From: Pterobdella sp. o SKG-2022
Lineage: Eukaryota; Annelida; Clitellata; Hirudinida; Piscicolidae
NCBI GenBank assembly: GCA_964035795.1
Contig: OZ038322.1
Coordinates: 658,950 to 722,949, forward strand
DNA length: 64,000 nucleotides
Reading direction: 5' to 3'
In this document: in pieces, positions 35,065 through 46,560 of the stretch
How the letters are laid out: each line of letters opens with the position of its first letter
Numbering within the stretch: position 1 is the first letter of the stretch
Notes under the pieces: model-generated
Told to the model about the DNA's origin: nothing
Seen by the model: only the letters and a program-made list of their open reading frames with translations
The model's database searches: none
Translations under genes and position numbers: made by a program

Positions 35065-36040
35065 CAGCATTCATTCTCCATCCTTTTTAACAACGTAGTT
35101 GAAACACTCCAGTAGTAGTTTGCATTGATCGATGCCTTGTTTTCCGTTTTGTAGGATTCTAGGTTTTTCTTAAATTTTAAAATTGATTTTGATTTTATAG
35201 TTTTTATTGGCCATACATTCCAGTAGCTTGTTATTCTCTCCGGGAACGATGATTAGAGTATATTGCTTAAATTATTATAATTACTGCTCACAAAGTTGAA
35301 TTTAGATACTAGATTATTCCTGTTATTGCTAAAGTTTAATATGCCAGGTGTCAAATCTGACCAATCATTAATTATATATAAACTTTTATGAAGTTTCCTC
35401 TAATACGTCTCTCCACCAAAGTTGTTAATCTAAAATCTTTCAGTCGTTCGCTATAAGTTAAAGATTTCATTTCTGTTATTAGTTTTGTAAATTTTCGCTG
35501 TACGTTTTCTATTTTTATTATCATACCCCAGTTACCTTGAATGGCTGGAGGATTGCAGATTTGTACGCAATATTCTAGATGAGTTTTTATTAATGCTTTA
35601 TAGATTGCCAACATTGTAGTTTTTTCTCTAGTAAGTAGATTTCTGGTAACCCATCCTATAATTTTGATAGCTTTAGATATAAAATAGTCTATGTTATTCT
35701 TCCAGTTTAAAATATTGTTAGTGAGAAGTTCTAGGTCTATTTCTTCATTGCTATCATTAATGTTATGGTGGTTCAAGGTATTACTGTTGTTATAAGGGTT
35801 TTTATTGTAAGTGAAAAAATGTAGTTGCATTTTTTGATATTAAAGGATAGTAGCCAGTTCTTTTGCCATATTCCAAGAGTCTTCAAATTTTTTTCAATCG
35901 AACGGTGATTTCGGCATTTGCAATCAGCTTGAGCTCATCTTCAAAGAGTTATTGCATTGGAGCTTCCGCCTGGTAGGTTATTGATGTAGCTGGCAAATAG
36001 TACTAGTGCCAGAACAGATCCTTGAGTTATTCCAGATTTA
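35065..36040 (-). mobile_element. Non-LTR retrotransposon fragment, RT C-terminal half
   Basis: On the minus strand from 36.03 kb: GITQGSVLALVLFASYINNL (RT motif C region), a damaged motif-D region, TLGIWQKNWLLSFNIKK, then an intact frame 35830-35372 with KIIGWVTRNL, ALIKTHLEYCVQICNPPAIQ, NVQRKFTKLITEM and YSERLKDFRLTTLVERR. The end reads SFPERITSYWNVWPIKTIKS and LKFKKNLESY. This is the usual order for a CR1/jockey-type RT and connector. The 5' part is missing and the remainder is frame-shifted. Confidence 0.75.
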
Positions 36041-36049
36041 ACAACTCTT

Positions 36050-38150
36050 TATTTTGCTCATGAAGTTGAAAACTCTTCCATAGCTTCGGCCACTAATCTT
36101 GATGTTGACTCAGCTTTTCAACTTTACAATTCTACACTTTCAACAATTCTTGACAAGATGCTACCCATCAAGACTATTCGAATTCATCAAAGATCATCTG
36201 ATCCCTGGTTCGATCAAGAATGTCATGATGCAAAACGTCTCAAAAAATAACATGAATGTAGATACACGAAAACAAATGTAAATTGGATCTGGAAACCTGG
36301 GTCAATCAGAAACAGATATACAGGAGGCTATGTAGACAGAAGAGTAAAGAGTATTGGAATGCAAAGCTCATGGATCCCGAAAGCAAATCCTCAAACACTT
36401 GGATGTTCATTAATAAAATTTCAGGACGAGGAAAAAATCTTCTGCTAACATCGATGCCCAAAAGTATCATTCTTACTTACTAGAGAAGCTTGAAACGGCA
36501 AAGATTTTTATCCGATCATCTGAAGCGCCAGAATTTTCAAAATGCAACGAAAATTTAAGTTTGAATGGCTTCAATGAAGTTACATTAGATGAATTACTCT
36601 ATGCCATCCAGAAACTTCCAAACAGTGTGAACACGACCCAATTTTAACCTGACTTCTTAAAAAGAGCTTCTATAGTTGCTCCATTCATATTTAGTATCTT
36701 CAACCTATCTTTTGCCACTGGAAGGGTTCCATGTCAATTCAAACACGCCTACGTCACACAGCTTTTGAAGAAATCAGATCTGAACCAAAAGACCCTTTTA
36801 TCATACCGAACAATTTCAAACTTGAGCGTGCTTTTCAAAACTTCTTGAACGAAATGTCTTTCCAGAAATTGTCGCTCACCTAAACAATAATAATATATTA
36901 CCATCTTTTCAATCAGCTTATCGTCGCCATCATTCAACAGAAACAGCATTACTAAAGGTTTCTACTGATATTTTAGAAGCAGGTGACAACAAAAAAAAAC
37001 TCTCTTCTTGTCTTTCTCGATCTTTCGTCTGCCTTTGATTTAATAGATCATCAAATACTAATCAGAAGATTAAACGAATCATTTGGTTTGAATGACCTTA
37101 CTCTTGAATGGTTTAGGAATTACCTCTTCAACCGATCTTTTAACGTCAAATGCCCCAAAACAGAATCAGCACCAAACGTTTACTCTACTGGAGTACCATA
37201 AAGTTCTGTTTTTGGACCGCTTTTGTTCATTTTATACACAGCTGATTTGGAAAAGCTTGCAGCTTACAAATTGAGAATTCATCAATATGCGACGACACTC
37301 AAGTATATGGGCATTGCTCATTTGATGCATCAATGGACTTGCAAGAAAGAATGTCAAAGTGGTTGATGAAATTGCAGCTTAGGTGAAAGCCAACCAAAAA
37401 AACTCAAAAGTTCAAAAACTGAAATCATCAGATTTTCAACATGTAGAAGCATATGCAAACTGCCAATTCAACCAGTTCGTGTGCATAATGATTATCTAAT
37501 TCCTTCTGATTCAGTTAAAAATCTTGGTGTCTATTTTGACAAAGATCTAAGCATGAAGACTCACATAAACAAATTATTGCAAATGTCATTTGCATCATTG
37601 AAGCAGATATGAAGCATTAAAAACTACCTGAACCAAAAGTCACTCAAAACACTTGTATCAGCCTTGGTAGTGAGTCGCATTGATTATGGAAACATTAAAC
37701 TAATGGGATTATTCAAGTTACAAACCCAGAAAGTCCAGTCCATAATTAACACGACAACCAGTTTAATAGCAGGAACCAGAAAGTTTGATCACATAACTCC
37801 TGTCTTGAAAGATCTACACTGGCTTAAAATTTAAAAAAGAGTTTAATACAAGATAATATTACAAGTGCATAGATGTCTCAAAATGGAAAGTCCTTCTTAT
37901 ATTTTATCGAAATCATCAACTGTGTCTTCATTGCCTAAAAGGAAAAGACTCAGATCATCGAACACAATGGACATAGAAAGAGTGAGAACTAACACCATTT
38001 TTGGGAACAGAAGATTTGAAGTTGCTGCACCAATTCTCAGGAACAATTTATCAAATCATCTCAAATCCATAACCTCCACAACAACTTTTTCCAAGTGCTT
38101 GAAAACCCACTTAATGATTGAGTCATATAATCTTGAAACATATTTATAGA
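36050..38150 (+). mobile_element. CR1/L2-like LINE, nearly complete RT but broken
   Basis: Plus-strand segments in order: SSDPWFDQECHDAKRLKK, KSKEYWNAKLMDPESKSS and MFINKISGRGK (connector); FNEVTLDELLYAIQKLPN, FATGRVPCQFKHAYVTQLLK, SYRTISNLSVLFK (RT motif 1-2); LLVFLDLSSAFDLIDHQILI (motif A, 36983-37201), VFGPLLFILYTADLEKL (motif B), a damaged motif C (QYATTLKY in place of YADDT), KNLGVYFDKDLSMKTHI, VVSRIDYGN and VLKDLHWLK. It ends with MHRCLKMESPSYI through KCLKTHLMIESYN and a stop at 38149. Several frameshifts and the lost catalytic Asp pair show it is inactive. Confidence 0.8.
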
Positions 38151-38868
38151 ATTTTTTTCTCAAGTATTTTTTTTTAGAAAATCAAATTAGTGGGAAGAAA
38201 GAAGGAGTACTTGAAAGGAATGACTGGGTTTTGTGGGTCAAAGAATAAAGTGTAAAAAATGAAAATTTAACCTATTAGGACTGACTCTATATATCAATAT
38301 ATATTCCGAAGTGGTCTTGAAGACTTAATCAGTTTCATGCTATTATAATAATATTCGTTATTTTTTTGTTTGTTTATCATAAAACGTTAGCGATAAAAAA
38401 TATATCGTAACCATGGTTACATAGTAATTTAAAAACTATTAATTATTCATAAAAAACAAAAGTTATTTTTATTTCAATGCTATTATTTTAAATAATTAAT
38501 TGTTCAAGAGTACTTCAGAGAACGATGTCAAACTTTATCAAGAGAAATTAATCTTTATGTCCTCCTTCGGGCATTGCCCCGTTCAATTTTTTTCAAATCC
38601 TTTAATATTGGATCCCAGGCATTACTATTAACTACGAGTTGTGGGTCATTATAGCCACTGAAAACAGAGTTGTGCTTTTTTATTTCAAGGCTCCCTCACC
38701 AAGAGATTTTTTGTAGTGAACTTTTTTTCTTTTATCAACTTGTAAAATCTTTTTTCGCTAACGTTTTATGATAAGGCTAAACTTATCAAAAATATAGCTT
38801 TTGAGTCTCAATAAACGTATTAAAAATTTCTCTCAATTGATGTTTTTCCTTACAAAATATTGAAGAAA
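38151..38868. mobile_element. Candidate MITE-like element with 19-bp inverted repeats
   Basis: The 19-mer TTATCATAAAACGTTAGCG at 38374-38392 has its exact reverse complement at 38756-38774, enclosing about 360 bp without coding capacity. The right arm extends into a GATAAG/CTTATC hairpin sequence that recurs elsewhere in the window (40301-40336, 51237-51278). No transposase or clear target duplication is seen; the element proper would be 38374-38774 or slightly larger. Confidence 0.5.
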
Positions 38869-38869
38869 A

Positions 38870-39191
38870 AGACATAAGATGTCTCTGAAAAGTTACATAA
38901 GATGTCTCTGAAAAGTTACATAAGATGTCTCTGAAAAGTTACATAAGATGTCTCTGAAAAGTTACATAAGATGTCTCTGAAAAGTTACATAAGATGTCTC
39001 TGAAAAGTTACATAAGATGTCTCTGAAAAGTTACATAAGATGTCTCTGAAAAGTTACATAAGATGTCTCTGAAAAGTTACATAAGATGTCTCTGAAAAGT
39101 TACATAAGATGTCTCTGAAAAGTTACATAAGATGTCTCTGAAAAGTTACATAAGATGTCTCTGAAAAGTTACATAAGATGTCTCTGAAAAG
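38870..39191. repeat. 23-bp tandem repeat, about 14 essentially identical copies
   Basis: The unit ACATAAGATGTCTCTGAAAAGTT is repeated head to tail from 38870 to 39191 with no substitutions that I can see. Such uniformity points to recent expansion or strong homogenisation. Confidence 0.95.
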
Positions 39192-39464
39192 CTAAGTTTC
39201 AAAGTTTGTTTTTGTTTCAACTAAAAACTAGTTCACTCGCCGACAAAAAAGTCAATGTATCTGATAACAAATTGACTATTTCGAAATATATTTTTTGTCA
39301 ATGGGTCCCAATAAAAAGGTTTTATAACATTGGGCAAAATTCCAATTTTTTTTAGAGTTTAAGTTATTTGAACTCTATGATGGATGGCAAGCTTTGAAAA
39401 ATATGACCATGCTTAGATTTACTCTAGTTTTGAGGTTTTGAAATCGTTTTAACCGATTAGCTTG

Positions 39465-39700
39465 AAGTTCATGAGCAGAACTTCTTGAATCGAGACTGCG
39501 TTCTTTGTGTTACAAGCTCAAAAAAAATATCAGATAGAATGAAAAAGTCTTTCATATCACGTTTCAGAGCATCTTCGTATCTTAGATTGGACCTACTCAG
39601 TTGGCGACTATTTTCTACTAGCACACTGTGGAGAAAAACACGAAAAATGCGGTGATTTGGCATACGGTGCAAACGTCCAGCCCAGCGCAAAAGATAAAAT
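39465..39700 (-). mobile_element. LINE C-terminal fragment
   Basis: The minus frame 39690-39469 reads MRWAGRLHRMPNHRIFRVFL, then LRYEDALKRDMKDFF, the conserved RWxGHxxRMPxxRxPK ... RYKDxxKRDLK arrangement at the C-terminus of several non-LTR element ORFs. Only this block is preserved. Confidence 0.65.
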
Positions 39701-40435
39701 TTTTGCGGAAAAGAGAGGGTAGCAGAAACAGTAATCTCAAATAGCTTTTTATTTACTTTTTCATTTTTTCAGCTCTGTACTAAAAAGAACTTCAAGCACC
39801 TTTCAATAAACGTCTGTCAAAGTGAAATTTGGACAATTTCAAGATTAAATATCACAAAATTAAAATTGGAAATTCACTAAAAATAAATTTATTATTGGAT
39901 ATATAATTCTACTTAAGAAAAAATTCCAATTGGGTTTTGATAAGTATTAAGCAATAACTAGTAAAACTGTTATGTGAGATCAATGGGCACAAACGGGTTA
40001 AAAAATGAACTTCTAGAAAAAAATAGTTTGAAAACAAAAATTTCGAAAATAAAAAATTTGAAACAAAAAAAAACAATTCAGCAATGAAATAGTTCAAGAG
40101 CTATTTAAAATGAATAATTTTGATGCTGGAAACAATTTTAATATTTCAAAAATGAGTTTACGACAAAAATTGAAATTAAACAAGTCAAAAGTAAACAATC
40201 GAACGTAAACAAAAAAACTAAGTGAACAAGCTAGAAGTAAAGTTAAAAGTAAACTTTTAAAAACATCAATTGAGTATTCATACATTTATTCAAAATAAAA
40301 GCTATAATTTTCGATAAGCCTTATCATGAAACGTTAATAATAATAATCTACGAGGTTTATTATAGTGATGTATAACCCAAGGAGTTTCAAGATCACTTGA
40401 TATGTGTGTAAAATATTCTAATATAATAATAGGTT
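39701..40435. other. AT-rich sequence with a short AGTAAAC repeat and a hairpin repeat
   Basis: A degenerate AAGTAAAC-type repeat at about 40170-40260 resembles the large array at 42.8-44.5 kb. A GCTATAATTTTCGATAAG hairpin-family copy lies at 40301-40336. No gene was seen. Confidence 0.55.
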
Positions 40436-42825
40436 ATAACAGCTTGAAATTTTTTCGTCGACAAAAAGCTGACTTTAAAAAAAGATTCGATAAGATAAGG
40501 GAGCTGAGAAGTATAAAGAATAAAGAGAAGAGGTCTGAGAACAGATCCCCGAGGAACACCAAAAGGAACAGAGGAGAAGAAGAGTATGTAAATAGAAACA
40601 GTGGAGGAACGGTTAGAAAGATAGGAGGTGAGCCAAGAAAGTGAGGAGCCGGAAATACCGAAAGAGTTAAGATGCTGCAGTAAAAGTGAGTGGTCAACAG
40701 TATCAAAAGCAGAAGAGAAGTCAAGAGAAAGCTCACCAGAGTCGGAAGCTGGAAGAGCATCATTAGAAATTTTTAAAAGGCAGGTTTCAGTAGGATAATG
40801 TAATGTAATTTAATGCGGTATTTATAAAGCGCTTTTCCTTATAGATCAAAGCGTTTGCTTTAATGTAGCGAAAACACAGTGGAACAGGTGCTAATTGTCG
40901 GCCCACGCGGGATCGAGCCCGGTAACTTTTAGATAATTAGTCTAATGCTCAACCATTGAGCTATAGGGGCCAACAGTGCCGAGAGTGAGAGGGTCAAAAT
41001 CAGGATTGGGTAGAGGGAAGAAGATTGTTAGAAAGTAGAAAGTTTGAAAGTTGGATGTAAATAGCTTTTTCGAGAATTTTGGAGAGAAAGAAAAGGTTAG
41101 AAATAGGACGGCAGTTGGAGATGATAGAAGGATCGAGAGAAGGTTTTTTCAGTATTGGAGTAACGATAGATGATTTAAAGGAGGTGGGAAATTTAGAAGT
41201 AGCTAGAGAAAGGTTAATAAGATTGAGAATGATGGGATAGAATAAAGAAGAATGATCATTAAGGATTTTTGGAAGAATCGGGTCAAGGGGGCAGGAAGAT
41301 GAAGATACAGATTTGATGATGGAGATGAGTTCTGTGAAAGTGATGGGTGAAAAGTGAGAAAAAGAGATAGAGGCAGAAGAAGACGCTGGAGGAGTGTGAG
41401 ATGATCGAGTGGAAGAAGAGGAAGCAGAGTTGATGGAAAAAATAAGAAAGTTCGAGTGTTTGGAGTGGAAGAGAGAGCGATAGGTTGAAAGGTGAGAAAG
41501 CCAAAAAACATGAGAGGAAGAAGAGGGAGAGGAACGATAAGAACGTTCGAGCTTGCGTAAAGTACGTTTGAATGTGATGCATTCATCATCAAAACAAGGA
41601 GCTTTGAAGGAGGAAAGACGGTAGGTAAAAGATTTAATGGAAGAAGCACATTCAAAGTATCAGTGAGAAGAGAGTCTAAAGCGAGAACAAAGTCATCAAT
41701 GTCAGTGAAAGAAGAAGAGTCAACAGAAGAAGCCGAAAGAATTTTGATGAAAAGTGTTTTTTCAAGTTGAGACCAAGAACGAGCAAATACCTTGACAGTA
41801 GAGGAGAATTTAATGGGGTTGGCAGGGAAAGAAGGTTGAATAAAATAGTGATCAGAGAAGGAGATTGGGTGAGTAAGAATACTAATGGGTTTGATAAAGG
41901 ATGATGTGATGAAATGATCAATGGTGTTGCCAGAAGAATGAGAGGCAAAATGACAATGTTGAGAAAGATTAGAAAGTTCAAGAAGTTCTAGAAATTCGTT
42001 AGTGTAGAAATTAGTTTTGATATTAAATTGAATGTTAAAGTCACCTACAATATAAAAAAAAAGAGGAAAGAGTATATAAAAATTCAAGTAAGCCAGAAAA
42101 ATAATTAATAAATGAAGAGAGAGAAGAAGGAGGTCGATAAATAACATCAATAAACAAAATGAGAGTACCAAATTTAAAAGAGACAAAGGATTTAAAAGAT
42201 TTAAAATCAGAATTAGAAGTTTTGGAAAAGAAAAAAGTAAATTTTTAAAAAAAGACAGATTCCTCCATAAGTGAAAAAAGAGGTTGAAAGGGGATTTTGA
42301 AAAGAACGAGCAAGTTCAAGGAAAAAATAGAAGGGAGGACAAGCAAAGATGAGAGGAGAAAAAGCAGATTCATGCCAGGTCTCGCTGAAAGCTAGAAAAT
42401 CAGGGTTGGAGTCAGAGAAAAAATTTAATATACGAATAAATTTTTTATTATGCGATCTTACGTTAAGAAAAGATATATTAATGGATTTAAGAAGTTTAGA
42501 AAAGTTGAGATGAGTTGGATGAATTAGAATTGAGAAAAGAAGATTTAGATTTTAGGTGAGAAGAGGAGATAAGAGATGGGCGAGGGAATGTAGAACTGCA
42601 GAAAGAAGAAGTGGATGATGAAATACTATTGAGAACAGAACTACAAGATTTGAGATTGAGAAAGAAACGCGCTGCTTAACGAAAAGAGAATTTAGAGAGA
42701 CTAAGTTGAAAATCCCGAGACCAGGGCATAGGTTTAGAATAAATACGAAGAACAAGAAGAAGAAAAGAACTAGTTTTGTAAAAAAAAATAATTATTAAAT
42801 AAACTAATGAAAACAAAAAATTGAA
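40436..42825 (-). mobile_element. CR1/L2-like LINE (copy B), truncated, with nested SINE
   Basis: Minus strand: endonuclease motifs in frame 42186-41203 (YIVGDFNIQF, SSGNTIDHF, SFSDHYF), then the RT: SFKSSIVTPILKKPSLDPSI, CRPISNLFFLSKILEK, QLSNFLLSNNLLPSTQS. Here a SINE (40796-40971) interrupts the ORF. The RT resumes with PTETCLLKISNDAL, LDFSSAFDTVDHSLL and GVPRGSVLRPLLFILYTSQL, and is cut off at about 40.44 kb. Same family as copies A (11.7 kb) and C (62.7 kb). Copies A and B are identical over about 270 bp in the endonuclease region. Confidence 0.85.
40796..40971 (-). mobile_element. tRNA-derived SINE (copy 2, full tRNA head) nested in a LINE
   Basis: On the minus strand the head starts GGCCCCTATAGCTCAATGG (box A region). 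It has an anticodon stem TTAGA/TCTAA with loop CTAATTA (anticodon AAT, isoleucine-like) and a T arm CCGGGCTCGATCCCGCG (box B). The SINE body follows (CAATTAGCACCTGTTCCAC), then the tail AAAAGCGCTTTATAAATACC and an ATTAC-rich end. It is inserted in the RT domain of LINE copy B in the same orientation, so it is younger than that LINE. No clear target-site duplication was found. Confidence 0.88.
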
Positions 42826-44540
42826 AAAGTAAACAATCCAAAAGTACACAAGTTAAAAAGTGAACAAAGTGAAAGTAATGAAGTTAAAAAAAAATGATTG
42901 ACGTAAAACAATTAAAAGAAAGAAAGTTGGAAGTGAAAAAACAAATTGAATTAAACAGCTTGAAAGTTAAGAAGTTAAAAGTAAACAAGTTAAAAAGTGG
43001 ACAAGTAAAAGTAAACAATTAAAAGTAAACAAGTAAAAGTAAACAAGTAAAAGTAAACAATTAAAAGTAAACAATTAAAAGTAAACAATTAAAAGTAAAC
43101 AATTAAAAGTAAACAAAATAAAGGTAAAGTAGTTAAAACTAAACAAGTTAAAAGTGAAAAAGTTAAAATTGAACAAACTAAAAGTAAACAAAGATAAAGT
43201 AATCAGAGAAAAAAGTAAAAAAATTAAGTGAACAAACTAAAAGAAAAAAAATTAAAAGTAAACATATAAAATGTACAAAAACAAAAAGTAAACAAATTAA
43301 AAGTAAACAAAGAGAAAGTAAACAAATTGAAAGTTAAGAAATTAAGAGTAAACGAAATGAAAGTGAAGAAGTCGAAAGTAAAAAAATTAAATGTAAACAA
43401 ATTGAAAGAAAAGAAGTTAAAAGTAGACAAGTAAAAGTAAGCAAAATAATAGTGAAAAAATTAAAAGTAAACATTTAAAAGTAAAAAAATAAAAAGTAAA
43501 AAATTGAATGTGAACAAATTAAAAGTAAACAAGTTAAAAGTGAACAAGTTAAAAGTGAACAAGTTAAAAGTGAACAAGTTAAAAGTGAACAAGTTAAAAG
43601 TGAACAAGTTAAAAGTGAACAAGTTAAAAGTAAAAAAACTGTAAGTAAGCAAGTAAAAGTGACAAACTTAAAAATAAAGAAGTTAAAAGTAAACAAATTG
43701 AAAAAAAAAACAAGTAAAAGTAAAAAAGTTGAAAGTAAACAAGTAAAAGTAAACAAATTGAAAGTAAACAAGTGAAAGTAAACAAATTGAAAGTAAACAA
43801 GTGAATATAAAAAAATTGAAAGTAAACAAGTAAAAGTAAACGAATTGCAAAAAAAAATTAAAGGTGAAAAAGTTAAAAGTAAACAAATTGAAAGTAAACA
43901 AGTAAGAGTAAAAAAGTTAAAAGTAAACAAGTTAAAAGTGAATAAGTAAAAGTAAAAAATTTGAAAGTAAACAAGTTAAAAGTAAACAAAATAAAAGTAA
44001 ACAAGTTAAAAGTGAATAAGTAAAAGTAAACAAGTTAAAAGTGAACAAGTTAAAAGTGAACAAGTTAAAAGTAAAAAAACTGTAAGTAAGCAAGTAAAAG
44101 TGACAAACTTAAAAATAAAGAAGTTAAAAGTAAACAAATTGAAAAAAAAAACAAGTAAAAGTAAAAAAGTTGAAAGTAAACAAGTAAAAGTAAACAAATT
44201 GAAAGTAAACAAGTGAATATAAAAAAATTGAAAGTAAACAAGTAAAAGTAAACGAATTGCAAAAAAAAATTAAAGGTGAAAAAGTTAAAAGTAAACAAAT
44301 TGAAAGTAAACAAGTAAGAGTAAAAAAGTTAAAAGTAAACAAGTTAAAAGTGAATAAGTAAAAGTAAAAAATTTGAAAGTAAACAAGTTAAAAGTAAACA
44401 AAATAAAAGTAAACAAGTTAAAAGTGAATAAGTAAAAGTAAACAAGTTAAAAGTGAATAAGTAAAAGTAAAAAAGTTGAAAGTAAACAAGTTAAAAGTAA
44501 ACAAAATAAAAGTAAACAAGCTAAAAGTTAACAAGTTGAG
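42826..44540. repeat. 15-bp AAGTTAAAAGTAAAC-type tandem array
   Basis: A long array of a variable 15-bp unit (AAGTTAAAAGTRAAC; also AAATTGAAAGTAAAC). The most regular stretch is 43510-43630. Minus-strand open frames rich in Leu-Phe-Thr-Phe-Asn repeats are artefacts. A block of about 320 bp starting at 43621 is repeated at 44062 (offset about 441 bp), so there is higher-order structure. The array abuts LINE copy B on one side and a different LINE at 44.54 kb on the other. Confidence 0.92.
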
Positions 44541-44544
44541 AATA

Positions 44545-46560
44545 ATAAATAAATCGAAGTTACTCTTATTTCCGAGTAATTTTATTTCGGAAGAAATCTT
44601 TATATTCTGACCAGCAATGTTAACTATTTTTGGTAGGGTTTTTATGCGCGATTTAGTACTGACAAACATTGGATTTGTTTTTTCGATGTTGAGTTCGAGG
44701 AGGTCTTGTAAGAGCCAGGTATGTACAGAGAAGACGCATTTAGATATTTCTTCAATGGCTGGTTGAGGGTTGTTGTAAGAAAATTCAGATGTGAGAATGA
44801 TGCCATCTGCATATTGATGAAAAGTTATGTAATGTTTTTGAAAAATTTTGGCTAAAGGGGGAGTGTAGATGACGATGAGTAGAGGATCAAGAACATACTC
44901 TTGTGGATTACCAGCTGAAAGAGGCAGAATGGGTGAAGAAGTTTTAACTTCTTTGGCAAATTGAGAATGGTTTGTGAGGTATGAACTTAGCCAAAGAAGA
45001 GCAAAGAATCATGCTGCAAGCGAGAGATAAGTATTTGATGGTCCACCGTGTCAAATGCAGCAGACAGATCTAAAGAGACCAACAGGCTTCCTCGATTGTT
45101 ATCTTGAACTTTTCTGAGTGTGTCTCTTACGAGTAGAAGAGCAGTTTGCACAAATAAAGTTTATTGTAGGCAGATTGAAATTTGTTGAGGGACGATGAAG
45201 TGAAGAAATGAGTGGAGAGTTGGGATAAGGCAATCTTTTCCAGAATTTCAGATAGTGTTGTAAGGTTGGACACCGGTCTATAATTGGAAAGATTAGATTT
45301 TTCCAGGTTAAGTTTTCTCAAAAGTGGCGTTACTTGAGCAGTTTTGAAATTGGGAAAAACGCCTTGAGAGAAAGAAAGGTTTGCCAGTTTAGCAATTATT
45401 GGAGAAAGGATTGTTGAGAAACGTTTTAGAAGAAATGTCGGTAAGATGTCAAGTGGAGAGGTTTTTAGCGGGAGACTTTTAATTATTAAGAAGACATTAT
45501 GGTGGAACACCTCATCGAAACATCTAAAGTAAGGATTATTTTTGCTATTCTGCACGTTCTTGTTGTAATTATTGAAGTAATAATCGCTGTTATTGTTTCC
45601 ATGAGTAATTGACTGGGTTTCCATTGTTAATTCATTTTGCACAACATTACATGAGCGTGGGTTCTTCAGTCAGACTGCAGTTGACTCTGCATATCCTGTT
45701 AGATTGACTTAAAGGATTGATGTATTTAAATAATTATATTGTTAAAAAATGTAGAAATGATGAAGCTAGACCATTTTCTTCAGTTTGAGAAAAGGGTGGT
45801 ATGGGAGGAGACTTGTGGAGAATGGAGTTGATAATGTTCCAAGATTTTTTTGGATTTTGAGAGCAACCATCCAGCTGTGTGCGCAAATGGTTGGTACGAG
45901 ACGATTGAATTGGGCGTCTCATTTTAGCTCTTACGAGTGATATGAGCAGTCGGTCAGAGGATGATCGCTCTATCTTCCGAAGCTGGCGTTTTGCGAGGCG
46001 GGCTTTATAATAAATATGGAACCGGTGCACACAGGTGACTCTGGATTTGAAGGTGTGAAGTGGAGCATGTTAGTCTAGCAGGGGGGTGAGTGATTTATTA
46101 AGGTGATGGGTGAAAATTTTTACATGAGTTTTTATGGGTGAAAGATTTTGGCTTAGTGTTAAAAGGTCTCTCTCAACAGGTATGTAGTTGACTCTGCTAT
46201 AGCATCGTTTGACGGTAATTATTGGTGATGGGTGATGTTTTATAAGATTGAGATCGCAAGCGATGAGTGCATGGTCTAAAAAGAAAGGTGTTGATTCAAT
46301 ATTTGTGATGAGCTTAGAGTTGGATGGATTAATTATAAGATCAAAGGGTGTTGCCTAAGAAGTGATGTGTTGAATCATATTATGTTCTGAAAGTAGCTAA
46401 AAGTGGACTTGATGGGTTGGATATTTGGGGATAATTAAAATCACCTAAGATTATGTGGGAGGTGGTTAAGGATGACATATTGTTTAAGAGTGGATAGTTG
46501 GTTGATGAAATTAGGGCTATTAAATAAAGAAAAATATGGAGCGGCTTTATTCACCAGAAA
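44545..46560 (-). mobile_element. CR1/L2-like LINE, 3' end lost at a repeat array
   Basis: Minus strand in order: the end of an endonuclease domain (TPFDLIINPSNSKLI, FFLDHALIACDLNL; 46.36-46.2 kb), connector (YYKARLAKRQLRKIERSSSD, NPKKSWNIINSILHK), then RT: FKTAQVTPLLRKLNLEKSNL, NYRPVSNLTTLSEILEK (45642-45127), LDLSAAFDTVDHQILISRL, a damaged motif B-C region, and KPMFVSTKSRIKTLPK-type sequence with SEIKLLG at 44.57 kb, where the AAGTTAAAAG array begins. A different subfamily from copies A-C, judging by the motifs. Confidence 0.8.

Noticed and set aside
38870..39191. CRISPR-like array
   Set aside because: The 23-bp units are directly contiguous with no unique spacers, and the genome is eukaryotic.
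40900..40971. Functional tRNA-Ile gene
   Set aside because: The tRNA-like fold continues into the SINE body, and the acceptor stem is imperfect at its 3' side. Two other copies share the same body, so it is a SINE head.
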